Assembly: GCA_003864495.1 (NCBI GenBank)
Contig: ML133502.1
Coordinates: forward strand, 620,001-684,000
Length of the DNA: 64,000 nucleotides
Direction of reading: 5' to 3'
DNA from: Nemopilema nomurai
Taxonomy: Eukaryota; Cnidaria; Scyphozoa; Rhizostomeae; Rhizostomatidae
Numbering within the stretch: the first letter of the stretch is position 1; every line of letters starts with the position of its first letter. A model generated the notes under the pieces. The model was given only the letters and a program-made list of their open reading frames with translations. It did no database searches and had not been told where the DNA came from. The translations under genes were made by a program, and so were the position numbers. Shown here in pieces: positions 39,901-52,300 of this stretch.

Positions 39901-42900
39901 TGCCATCTGAAGGTTCACCGTTCAAAAGCTGGAAAAAATAGTTCGATGTGAACGTAATCAAATTTAATGCATTAGCAGAAAATTTCTAGAAATTTTTTAT
40001 TAGAAAATTTAAGATTTCTTTAATGCAGTAGCAGCACGGAATAGGGAAACAATAATTTCTGCACACGCAAAAATTCTTTGTCCAACCACTCAGGTTTTTT
40101 CGATCCGCACCTGGCTATTCATTTTATGAGCATTTGGTCATTTCCTAACGTTCGCATACTCTAAGGAGTGCCGGACGAAAAATTATTCCAAATTTGCAAA
40201 AATTATTTTTGCCGTGCCGTGTTAGTTTAATACAGAGTTCAATACAAACAATCATAGAATGGTGCGACTGTTCAGCAAGTTTTCTAGGATCACGTCATGA
40301 TAAAGGCTGCTGTATTGACGTACGTGGTTAGAGTCAAGATGAAATTTCTACATGACAATAATACTTATCTTAATGAACATCGAATGCTTCTTTATCTTTT
40401 GAGACCTTTTTAACACTTCTTAAATTTCTAATAAACCACCCAGCACTACTGATTCATTTGGATGGAGAGGCGAGAAAGGAGACTTGAGGAACACCAGAAA
40501 CACATTTACATAAACAGTGCGCAATATTTACCATGCCCTGAAGATCAAGCAAGCATTCCTTCAAGGACTTGACATCAAAGACCATGTGGTCATGCTCCTC
40601 CGCCAGGGCATGATCGTCCACTGAAGTGCTGCTGTTCGCGGAGCTGGGCCTGGAGGACCGCCGGGAATTCCCCTCTGATTTCGACGTACCGAACTTCATT
40701 TTACGAGGCAAAGTTCGATAACCCTGGTCGTCGCTAAGATACTTCGTAATGGCGTGATGGTGTTGCCGCGTGCTGGTCTCCAGCGAGCTCAAGCGGTCTG
40801 AGTCCGAGACGGATTGGCCAATGGGCTTCCTGACAGGAGTGACGTCATTGTATCGCTGCCTCGCATTAGGCCCCGGCACGGTACTGTTGAGGCGGCTGGC
40901 GCTCCCAGTTGATTGGTGGGAGGTACTGCTTGCAGACGAGGACGATCGTGAATGAGAGGCTTCGACGGGGGTTTGATGTAATGAGTGGTCACTTGTTGAC
41001 AGACTGGAGTCAAAGTTTGGTCGCTTCCTGCAGAGAGAGAGGATCACGTTCTAAACTCTAGTTATATAGACATCAAGTGCATACATGTTCGCTCAGAATG
41101 AAAGTCAAGCTACACCGAGGTCAAGTGTCAAAAATTACTATTCATGATGGGAAACCCACTACGTTTGAAATACTTGAATCGGCAAGACATGCTTTGAACG
41201 GCTTACTATTTCACAAAAATCAAAATATCACCCGGTCATTACTAACGTGCATGGATTCCATTCAGAATAATGTCGCCAATGTTTCGATGCCTTTGGTTTA
41301 AGGCGATGCTCGTTTCAAACTACCAGTCTCGCATAAAAACGAAGGGGCCAAGAATCGTCACTTTATCGCTTACGTGTTGATCGCTGTTTCACCTTTTTAC
41401 TATCGTTTAGGACAAAATCGCATTTACACTACAAACAGGACATTCAGGGATGTTCTTGGCCTGCCTCCCTTCAATCCAAAGCACAACTGGAAAGAGCAGT
41501 TTCCCCTGCGCAATGGCTCAGCATTGAGAGCCAGTTTCCATGGTCACTCTTTGTTGTCGTCAGCTCGCGCCAAAGCAGACAACTTCAAGCTTTAACTGTG
41601 AGGTTTTGTCACTGTTATGGTAACAAAGTCGGGTTCGTTGTATCATGTTTGCACCTTGGCTTAACGTTCAACGGCTTAAGTGGAAAAGAAATCGACTGCT
41701 TAATGGTTGCGTCTTAGTAAAACACTATTAAGCAAACAGTTATCTGTGAATGTAAACATGCCAATCTCGTCTCCAGAAATCATTACAGAAATCTGCATTA
41801 AAACCAAACCAGCTTTTCAGAAGGTTGTCTCTCCTTCGACATCGAGTACGAAGGTCTTTTTCAACGATACGTTACACACCGCTTTTATTTCGCAATAGGA
41901 CATAACACCGTCTTTGACCTTCCTTTTATATATTTCATATGTGTCATATGTCACAAAACCAATCTGATGCCCTCAAGGACTCAAATGAACTATTTATTGA
42001 AATGGAAATAGATCAAAACCGAACATCAATTTCAGTAGAATCTACCCTGCTGGCATGCTGCGACTTCCTGACTGCGAAATTACCCAAAAATTTAATTGGA
42101 CAAGTAAGGTAGAGCAATGAAGGAGCTTTCAAAAACCCTTTGCCTCCTCTTTTGCAGCTTGATTTTCTCTTATAACTATATGGCTCCTTTGCAGTACAAA
42201 ACTGTTACGAGCTATAAGCCAAGTGGCACTAAGGCAGTCTCTTACTTGTATTTGTAATGCAAAGAGAGGCCGGCACTTGATGCCAATTGGCTGGCGCCCG
42301 CCAATGCCACTGCTGCTTCGGCTGCCAGAGACATTGTGGAGGAGGCTCTTTCCAGCTTTCCTCCAGCCGCCTCGTTGCTTGTAGGGCGCACGGACCCCGG
42401 CTTGAAGTGCGCCGCCAGAGCGAGGATCAGCCTCATAATGGCGCGCTTGTTTCCTTCGATGATTTCTATAATATGAACAAACAAATATTTAGTTTTTTAG
42501 TAGCTTACATTTCAATATCAACAACTGGAGAGTGTTCCAAGGAGAGCCTTTTACGACTGCAGGACGTCTTGGGCCTAAAGTTGACTGCCCACCCCCTTTT
42601 CAAAATTTCGCACAGGAACCCATAAAATAAAAGATCTTACGTCGCCTCTAGACCCGGTCCAGTGGAAGCGTAGGTAGATGAGTACTGTTACCAAGAATTC
42701 AGAATTTAGAATTCACAAAAGTACAACTGAATTATATCGTGCAACTTTTATAGACGGGAAATTTATGGCGCAATATTTCCACATAAGTCCTAGTCTAGGT
42801 TGGCCACAACAGCCTTAACACATTTCTCAGTGAGAAATACATTCACGTTATACGGGGTACACTTCTCATTGCCTATTCACTCTAAAACAGAGATCACTTC

Positions 42901-45900
42901 TCGGATGTAGGGCCAGCTTAGTTTAATGGCGCGTCCTTATAGATTGCTCATTACTTTTCAATTACACCTATTGAGAAAGGAAGCAGCGAGAAATGTTACA
43001 GTGGGCCGTGGAAATATACCCAAGTGACATGGAAAGGGACTGGGTATTCCTGGACATTCGAAAATCTGAAAAACTAAATAAGACGCAAGTCAAAGAAGAG
43101 ACAATACAATGGAATGGAACTGGCCCATTCTTGTGCGCAGGCCAGGTACACGCAACAAGATGACTCGGGCCCTAGTCTAAAACCACTCCCCTACTTTGCC
43201 CTACTTCGAACTGTACAGGCAAAAGCCACAAAAAAACAGAAAGAGTCAAACCCAAATTCAAGGCCAGTTAAACCCACATACAATTGACCTTTGTTTAAAA
43301 CAATGCGAAGACGGCAATATTGTTCCAAAACAATAGGAGAATACAACTAAAGCTCCCTTTCAAACAAGAAACTTCTATAAAGTGGTTAAAGGGTTGTTTC
43401 AAGGCTTAAATTCACTAATGACTAAAAGAAGTCTCGTGATATTAACACTTTATGGGATTTCACTACAAAGGGATTTAAATTACTTCCCCATGGTACAAAT
43501 AAATAAAGAGTAATTGATCCGGAACAAAAAGAACTTTAATTGATGTCCTATTCACAGATTCAATAAGCATTAACATGTTTTTGAATATATTTAAAAATTT
43601 GGAGTAATAAAGATCATTGAATGAAATATTCTCATCAAAATACAAAAAGCTATGGTTTAGAAAGAATAAATTGTCTTATCTAGAAAAACCAAAGATTCAA
43701 TAATGAAAAACTGCTCAAAGCAAAATAATTAGTTCTGGCTTCTTGGCAATAACATAAGGAGACCTTTAGTTCTGTGATTAAAAAAGACTCTTTCAAGATG
43801 ACTTCATTTACTAGATTCATTGAGGTGTGTAAAAACAATGGCTAAATAAATTGGCTCAAGGTAGATAGGTAGACCATATTCCCCTTTATCCGTTGTCTGC
43901 TTAAGCATGAAACGAATAACAAAATAGAGCATTAAGATGCACTGTCATTCTATGAAAATTGTAGAAATGCACAGAACTTAGTGAACCAACAGCAACATAA
44001 ACTATGCTAAATAGAAAATAGTGTAATTCAACAAATGGATGTAAATACCTTTTGAGTTTATTTGGTGCATTTTGATTCTTCTCTCTGCCATAAACTTGAG
44101 CACATATGTGACATTGGTAGCCATGTCAGCAATAGTGATAGGATTCTCAATGATCGGGACATTTTCATTTCCTGAAATGTAAATATTGAAGCACTGTAAA
44201 GTATTCGACTATACTGGCCCAGATTCAATCAATTATCTCTCAAATATGAATAAGAAGATGAACCAAGCCCCCTTTCAAACTGTTTATGCTTTTTAGAATC
44301 AAAAGATGTCTTATGATGAATGGAATATAGACTGGAAGATAGAAAGCATAATTCTCAGAAGGCACAGACACAGATAAGCTGTTTTTAAGATGGGTGCTCA
44401 ACCGGATCTAGCCTGTTATAGTAAGTTTTGGTTGCTTTTTATCAAGAGCCAAAGTTGGCTTGGTAGCAACACAATCTTTTGACCAGGAAGTGAAGTAGGA
44501 TATTCTCTGAATCAATATCCTTGCCCCTTCAAGGCAATACCATTGCATTGGTCCTTAAAAAGTGCAATATCTTTGGCAATAACTAATTCATTACAAAATG
44601 CTCTGCTTTGAAAAAGAGGGAAATTATAGCAGTTTAAACATCAAAAGCCAAATGTAAAGGAACAGTAGTTTCCAGCCCTCATTAGGTTAATTGTTCATGC
44701 AAAAACACCTCTAGCCAGCCTAAGATACAAGTTGAGCCCCATTAAGAAAGTAACCAATAAAACACATGTGTTGTCTGGGTCAACACAACACAACAGACTT
44801 TACCTTCCTAGCATGCATCAACTTGGTATTTGTTTACAGTTTTGTGGACTGAGGAGGGTCACCCACAAGCATGGCATATTTACATTGGCAACACTTATGT
44901 TATTGATAATCATTTTATAACTCATGAAAACCAACAACAGTACAAGTGCATCTGAACATCATTGCCCTCTATACTCAGAAGCTTCTACATGCTTGATAAA
45001 TAAACATTGCTTGAATTTTAAGAGGCAATATCAAGCTTTGAATACATCTATGTAAATATTAGGCAGAAGGGTTGTTATTATTAGATTTTGCCTCCTCAAC
45101 CCCCTGTTGTGCATGTGAGGCTTTCTGTGCAATCTTTATCATTAGAGCTGAAAGATGAATGTTTTTCTAAGTAATTTGAAAGATTCATAATCAACATGTA
45201 GATCTATGACAAATCTTTATTTAAGCTTCATTTGCTAATGACTTGAAAAATACCATATAAACAGAATTTGAAAAAATTGTAAGGAATAAAAATAATTTTC
45301 CTGTCAGCGAATTTTAATAAAATTGCTTTATCGGAAACAAAGCATGAAGGTAGTTTTTTACTGTAGAACGGATCAGATGCAATAAAATCAGGATCGCGAT
45401 GATACTTTCAAAAACAACGCTGCGTTGGTGTGTATTAACCATACAGAATGTTAACAGGTGACCATTATTCGTGTTTACAATCACTGGTTTCTCTTTTTGC
45501 AAAATACTATACTCTTGCCTGCTCCGCAAGTGTATCTCCAAAGGTACCCGTAGTTAATAGAAATTACTGTGTATCTGATTGCGTCCATGATTGTTTTATT
45601 GAAGAGGAAAAACCACACACAGTATTTTGATTCACCGATATCAAGCCGATCAGTTGAATCGCATTAATATTCTTCAGTTTCAAGTACGCGACATGTAATC
45701 AAAATGTACATCTAATTGTAATATCTATTAGACACTCGTTTACATGATGATTAAACAAACGCGTGTGAAATAATTCAACTCACCAACTACTTCGATCAGT
45801 TGCAGCAGTGCGACACCGTCTTTCATGTCATGCTGTAAATCCTTCACCGCTCGGCTGTTGGGCCGTTTTCTCAGCTGAGAGTTGACCCACTGTATGTAGG

Positions 45901-47232
45901 CTTGCATTTGTCGCTGTAAGAATGAAAATTCGATAATTTCCTCCTGTTTCTGAGAACTTATCCACAACCGCCAGCTGTTTACCGGAGGGACGCAAAACAA
46001 ATCTCACTTTAGGCCATCGAGCCTCAGCTGGATGTAGGATTTCGAGAGAAAATTCCTAAGGGAATATAGGCTTCCATGGCAACCTTTTGGTTCTTTATTC
46101 ATATGAGTAACATCTTCCTTTGTGCCATTTCTTGCGGTCAATTTTTATGCAAGCTGCTACTATGTTTTTTCAACGAGTTATCAAACACTCCCTTGTTACA
46201 GTACCTGAATATGTATCAAACACAGGAGACAGCTAGAAAGACTGGATTTCTGGTTAGACGTTATAGCATTTCAACGGAAATCATTAACCGATGAAACATT
46301 AGAGTCGAAATGAAGTTTTGACCCACGAATCTTCACAAAATACGCTCGACTCACTTCTCTGAATTTCATCATTTCATGATGTCTTATTTCGATGTCACAT
46401 ACTTAATACCCTCTTTAAAAACTATATACTCGCTGCATTGTTCATTAAAATAGCGCAAAATGTCTGCTTCCGCGATTTAAATGTTGGTGAAACGTGTGAC
46501 AGTCGATGGCGTCCAAAATCTACTTTATTTTCGGTAAGATCGCCAGTTTAAATCAGGATGACTATAAAAACAGATAAAGTATTTGCGGGTTTCAAGCATG
46601 ACATTTCAGAATAACATTAATGTTACACTTTCTATTCTAGCCTATGATGATTTGGAAACGGATATTTAAACATCACTTCGAAAGCAATCTGTGAGTTAAG
46701 AGATCTTTGTAACATCTAACACCCTGTTATTCTAGCTGCAAACACGAGACTTGAATTAGAGTAGAGCTGTACTGAGAAAAGGGGATGTAGTCCATGCAGA
46801 GGGGCTTTTGGGAGATTTATAGCTAAAAATAACAGTCTTAATTACTTTCATGAGATGACACCATCACTATATACAAGGTTTCGTATTCTGCACGTGGGTT
46901 TACTTGGTGAATATCAAATTACAAGTGTAAGATCTGTATGGGTGCAAGAATTTCGTCACTGATTATTATGGATAGATCGATAATGGTTTCAGCCTTGCTG
47001 GCGTCCTTACGCAAGGAAATTTTAGCATTCACATACCTTTTAAGAAGCAGCTAGATGTCCGCAGAGAATGTAACATACACTAATCGAGAAAGATGCAGAG
47101 CTAGCAGGCGATTAAAGGTTTATAACGAAGAAACATGCTTTTCTTTTTCAAATCAGAAGCTTTGATCACATAATTTAATGCAATTATAGAAACAAAACAC
47201 AGAAATACCTCTTCGTCAAACCATAATGACAT
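33905..47232 (-). CDS. DIXDC1: Dixin (DIXDC1/CCD1), Wnt-pathway CH-coiled coil-DIX protein
   Basis: Dixin polymerises through its DIX domain with Dishevelled and Axin and acts positively in Wnt/beta-catenin signalling; the CH domain links the long form to actin. Coding exons, transcript order: 47232-47209, 45913-45784, 44171-44049, 42465-42246, 41027-40532, 39928-39836, 39699-39646, 39141-39091, 38129-37878, 37477-37304, 37067-36966, 36463-36401, 35900-35795, 35066-34958, 34629-34521, 34057-33905. Phases agree throughout: 752 aa plus TAG. The CH domain is about residues 10-115 ([53 protein letters not shown]). A Ser-rich linker follows to about 330, then coiled coil to about 600. [16 protein letters not shown] matches the vertebrate NSFSGHDPQHHTIDSL stretch. 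The DIX domain is about 646-724 ([60 protein letters not shown]). The first coding exon is only 24 nt (MSLWFDEE) with an in-frame TAA upstream. The start of exon 35066-34958 is the least certain boundary. Confidence 0.95.
35161..35240 (+). pseudogene. Decayed reverse-transcriptase fragment (FADD box)
   Basis: On the plus strand, antisense to dixin and within its intron, one frame reads [17 protein letters not shown] before a stop. This resembles the [YF]xDD catalytic box of LINE-type reverse transcriptases. Only this fragment is readable; a tail with AATAAGAATAAGAA lies near 35498. The match is short, so it may be chance. Confidence 0.4.
37107..37172 (-). promoter_or_regulatory. 18-bp tandem array of DR1-type nuclear-receptor sites in a dixin intron
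   Basis: Three full units of TGACCTTTGACCATTGCA (second unit ends AATGAA) sit at 37107-37124, 37125-37142 and 37143-37160, plus a partial unit to 37172. Each full unit contains TGACCTTTGACC, on the other strand GGTCAAAGGTCA: two AGGTCA-like half-sites one base apart (DR1), the classic HNF4/RXR/COUP-TF site. The array is 40 bp from exon 37067-36966. Sequence is direct; receptor binding is inference. Confidence 0.75.
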
Positions 47233-49394
47233 TATTGTGAAAGCCTGCTCTGGTTACAAATTAACCGCTTTCTCAAAAACTCGTATTTTCCTTTTCTTGT
47301 CAAGATTATTCAAGGCCAGGGTGCAACACCCAAATACAGGCTATGATACAAAAGTAAATGAAGCCTTTGGATTTCAGTATTGTGCGTTTCTATGACGGTG
47401 AAAATTCTGCTCATTTGGACTAATTATGGGCAACCTGCTGTTTGTTTTGCTGTGGGCGATCTGTCCCTTACAAATCAGACAGCAATCCAGTTATGCTGAA
47501 TAAACAGAAAACAAAGGTCTTTGGTGACGTCATGCCGTTTGTCATTGCCATGGTTGTAATGGCGTCTCAAAAGCATTCTTATGTCGATTGATTTGTGGAG
47601 ATGCAAGGGCATTGTCTCTACTCCTTAACATAATTTACGCAAAAAGTACTAACGGGCTACATCAGTGGAGTAGTGCTATCAAGAGAACAAGGGAGATCTT
47701 GAACAAAACGTTGTTAAAAACATTGGAAAAAGTAGAAATTTGCCAACTTCTGGTATTGACAAGGGGGTCTCAGCCTCAGCCCCTCTAACTCTACACCTCT
47801 GAAATGACACAAACAAATATGATGTTTGCTATATACACAAATACACACGAAGTTCTTATATGTCTTTGAATAATCTACAAAGTTTCTGAAGCTTGATTTG
47901 TTATAAGATCATCCATTGAATCTTCAAAAAAGAAAGGAGAGGTGTGGAAAGGAACAGATAGGGAGAAAAAGGGACAAGAGGGAGGCACAGATTTTACTGC
48001 CATTTATCCATAGCTAAAACTGAAATGGGACCCGTCAAGCTTGCTTCCTCAAACTAGATACATAAAGAGACTACGAGACTGGCTTCTAAAGGTAACTTAA
48101 CTTTCAAATGGGTCACGATTCTCCAAGGTTTGAGGTAAATATTTGATGTACAGAGATTTTGAAGTAATAATCAATTTCTATGGGTGAATATGGGTTTATG
48201 GACCCCTGACCTTTTACCCCCTCTACCACCCCCCCCCCTCTCTTCTCGATGCTCCAGATTCTTGCTTATTATAGATAGTATTTCTATTTCCGTGACTTGA
48301 ATCGTACCGAACGAAAGTCCTTCACTATCTCTAAAGTTTTGAACTTAGCTTTTCTTTTTTACCAAAAAGGTTTATTATAAATCCCTCAATGCTCCATCCA
48401 GACAGAGAAAAACATTTGATCCGTTGTCTTTTTCTAATCAATCTTAATGGTAGCTGCTTCTGCAAATGCTATCGCCTGTCCTTTCTCTACGACTCTAGTG
48501 CCAAACAGCTTTTGATATGGAAGGAGCAATTATCCGGTAGCCTCTTCTTCATGTGTGCTGCTTTTCATCCATTCCGCCTTGTGTTTCATACACAACAAAG
48601 CATGCTCTTCACATTTCGAAGATAATGATTAATATTCATTTTGACTAAAACAGTTCATCAGTTTTAAATTTGAACCATAGAGACTTAATTGCAATGTAAA
48701 TATGCAAGTATATTCGTGAAGACTGGCATGTTGCAAAAGAATTTCTTTTCCTCCAAATTTTACTACATACTATACTTCGTGGCCTTCCCTTCATTTAGCA
48801 AACCGTTTTCTTGATCAGACATCTAGTTACAAAACAGTACACAATTTAATCAATCAATTCATTGGAATCATTAAAGACTATTGATAAAACGTGTTCTACG
48901 TTTTTCAAAAAATATTTTGAGAATAATACAGTAAAAATTATATGTTCGTGGAAAAAGTACAAAACAAGTTTAACGAACTCAAGTCGATACATTTATGAAA
49001 TACATACAAAAATAATTGAAGCGAAAAAGTATAAAAAAATTACCAACAATAAAATATAGCAGATATGGTAAGCACTTACGACGATGCAAATGGGACATTT
49101 CAGCTGATACAGAAATATCAAGCTCAGGATCTGAGACAAGATCATGAAGATAAAACTAATCCCTCTTGTTATAAAAAACAATTCAAGACAGTAACCAGAT
49201 GGGGTAGGCTTCCATTTTCACTGAAAAATGTCGCTACACAGAATCTTAAATTCACCTATATACATACATTTATTTGTGTAAAACTACAAACTAAAAATAT
49301 TTCTCGGAACTGAATCGTGAACTATCAAACGATGGCTACTAAATACCAAGAGTAAAAAACAAATGTATCTTGCTCAAAGTTCTCAACTGAGAGA
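47233..49394. other. Intergenic region between dixin 5' end and FYVE gene 3' end
   Basis: No coding exon was recognised. The low-coordinate side should contain the dixin promoter and 5' UTR; the high-coordinate side the 3' UTR of the FYVE gene. A C-homopolymer run is at about 48230-48238. Short open frames here have no family motif and no splice chain. Confidence 0.5.
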
Positions 49395-52300
49395 CTACGA
49401 AGGTGCTTGCAACCAGGCGATAAGCTTCTGCAAACCTTCCTTTGACTTTGTAAACTCCATCTCTGACGATTTTGCGAGCAGCTGCCTCCCTGCTTGCTGT
49501 ACGACCTCTAAACTCCGATCCCACACAAATGATCTGACATAGTTGCCTCCCCTACTCTCCACTAGACGCTGCGAGGGAATTATCAGCTTTTTCGACTTAA
49601 ACATTTCCTTGACAAGATCATCTAGAATACTTTTGTGCTCCTCCCAATTTTCCCCAACAGCCACGATAAATTGTTGAAGCTCCTCCAAACAAATTTCGTC
49701 AAGTTCCCCGATCTTATGAGCAAGCGAAGAGTCAAGTGAGTATTTGGGGCACAGACTAAGAACCTCCAAGCCAAGCCTTCTTGTGGTTATCTGCAGGCAG
49801 TTGATCGCTTGCTTATTGCAGTAATTCTGCAGCATCGTCCTTTGGCTTGCTGGGATAGCCATTTCAAGGGTTTTTTTCAGACACTTGAAGGTGGCCATGT
49901 TCGTGTTGTAGCTGCTTGTGTAAGTAAAAGACACGCTAGCAAGGAGTTTGCGATTTGTATCTCTTGAAAGCCTCAGCTTGCTAAGCTCAAACACAAGCGA
50001 GGCATACAGCGCAAAATTTTCAGACAATTCCGTCTGCAGCTTCGCAAATTGCATATAAATATCCTTACCAAATACGGATCTCTCACTCAGTTCTTCTTTG
50101 GCATTGACAAGGTCCTCAACCTTCTCTTGATACGTAAAAATATCTGACTTTATTTTGTTTTGACAGGCGCACAGCTTCTGTGTAATTTCCTGCCACCTCA
50201 CCGGGCCTTCTTCGCAAGAAGAGCTCTTGCGTTTCTTGTCGTGGAAAGCGCTAACTTGAATCGGCTCGATATCCTCATGACACAAGGCACATATTGTCAG
50301 TACAAGCAGACGTTCGGCTCCGAATCTGGACATCCAACCACTCGAATCAGAGCCCACTCGACGGCCAAATCTTCGTTGTAGTACAACATTAGATCTTGAC
50401 TGCAGCATTTGTAACAGAACACAGAACCGCAGATCCTAAGTAAAGGAACGCGATATAGACAAATTTTGTGATCGAAAAAGCAGTGCTACCAAGGTGTAAT
50501 GCACGAATTGAACTACTTCATTGCTCCAAAACAGATAATTACACAATAATATACACGATTATGAACTTCCATTCCTAATTCAACCAAGCACTACCTGTTT
50601 ACCACCCGAACTTCCTCTGAACTTCATTGTCAAGTAAGTAAGCATACCTTATCACAACCGTTTGTGATCGCAGACATTATATTGAAAAATGGACGTCCCA
50701 GACTGGAGGCAACCAGTTTAAAAAAAAATAGATGTAAATTATAACAAAGAGAACTGAGAACTAAAATATTGATACATATCTTTGCTAATTTATTACTTAC
50801 TATCAATCGCAAGAAAATCTAATCACCCATAAAAATAACAATGTAGCTACTTTGTAAGTGGAAAGACGTAGTAACGGAAAGTAGACAAATCTCTGAACAA
50901 CCGATTTTATACAACATTGGGGTTGTCTTTCTACAACACACCACTGTAGTAGAGAGTAGATTCCTGTTCAGAATCAAAGATTTGAAACCTATGGTGTAGT
51001 AGAGTAGATACCAGGCCCCCAGGGCAACGCAGGGGCGTCATGTCAGCACGTGTGTGAGAGAAGGAACTTTAGGTTGCTGTATGAGTGTCTTATCTCTTGC
51101 CTTGGCCTTCCACCTTGATATACATAAATATTATAACCACATGACATGACAACGTGAAAGTTGCACATTGCGCACATGATCCGGCAATACACTAATGATG
51201 TTGATCAATGACACAATTTTGACGCTTCAAATATACTTGAATGGCCCTGAACGAGCAAAGCTTATTTCCCTAATTAATTCTTTATTTCCTTTTTTTCAAT
51301 CTTATTGATTAAAGCAACAAAGTATCACTCTATGTGGCTGTGTCTCTTTTCACTTTTCAACAATAACATCGTTTCTTTTCTGCGATACATTTATACGAAA
51401 GTGCCTTTTTTGAACAGGCAACCTTGTGCTAATATTACCAACAAAAATGCTCATTTGTATTGCAAGCTTGGTTAGCAATCATGATTTGTGTCTTTGAAAA
51501 TAATTTGTTACCTGCAATGGTGTTTCTGCATGAACAATGTGAACTTGCCAGTACATTTTGTGCACCACTCAACTTCTTTGCTCTCCTAGATATCAAATTA
51601 TACTTTATAAGATAGATTGATATGTGTAGATTGATGTCAGGACTAGGGACACAGGATGGAGATACCCCTTGAAGGGCCCTTTTCTGCCTACATGAGTCCC
51701 CACTTTAAAATGATTATCATGACCTTCCATCTATTAACCTAGCTGTTTAATCAGACAATTTCTATTTCATTGCTTAATGAATTTCAACGATGAGATTAGT
51801 GATCAGAAGAATCTCACTTACCAACCACTTGCATGATTTCTGCCACAAAGGCACCTTGATGTTTGAAAAGGTCTCAATCATGACTGAATCAAGCTTTGAT
51901 GCCTTTACATTTGCTTTGAATCCTTCAAGAAGACGATGAAGCTCTTGCCTTCCAAAGATCCGTCTGCTGCCTCTTACTTTCAGAAAAAATTCTGTTAGGC
52001 TTCTTGTTTCACCAAATGATTGGTCTTCAAAATCAGAGCAATGGAAGCATACCTATAAAATAAAAGCATACCATAGATGCATATGAAGTCCAGTCGGTCG
52101 GTCGGTCAGTCATTACAGTCAGTCAGTCAGTCAGTCAGTCAGTCAGTCAGTCAGTCAGTCAGTCAGTCAGTCAGTCAGTCAGTCAGTCAGTCAGTCAGTC
52201 AGTCAGTCAGTCAGTCAGTCAGTCAGTCAGTCAGTCAGTCAGTCAGTCAGTCAGTCAGTCATTACAGTCAGTCAGTCAGTCAGTCAGTCAGTCAGTCAGT

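Noticed and set aside
45740..46000. Longer N-terminus for the dixin CH exon
   Set aside because: The frame has no ATG, and a good acceptor (TTACAG) sits at 45914. The upstream exon MSLWFDEE joins in phase and resembles vertebrate FNEQQLQAY.
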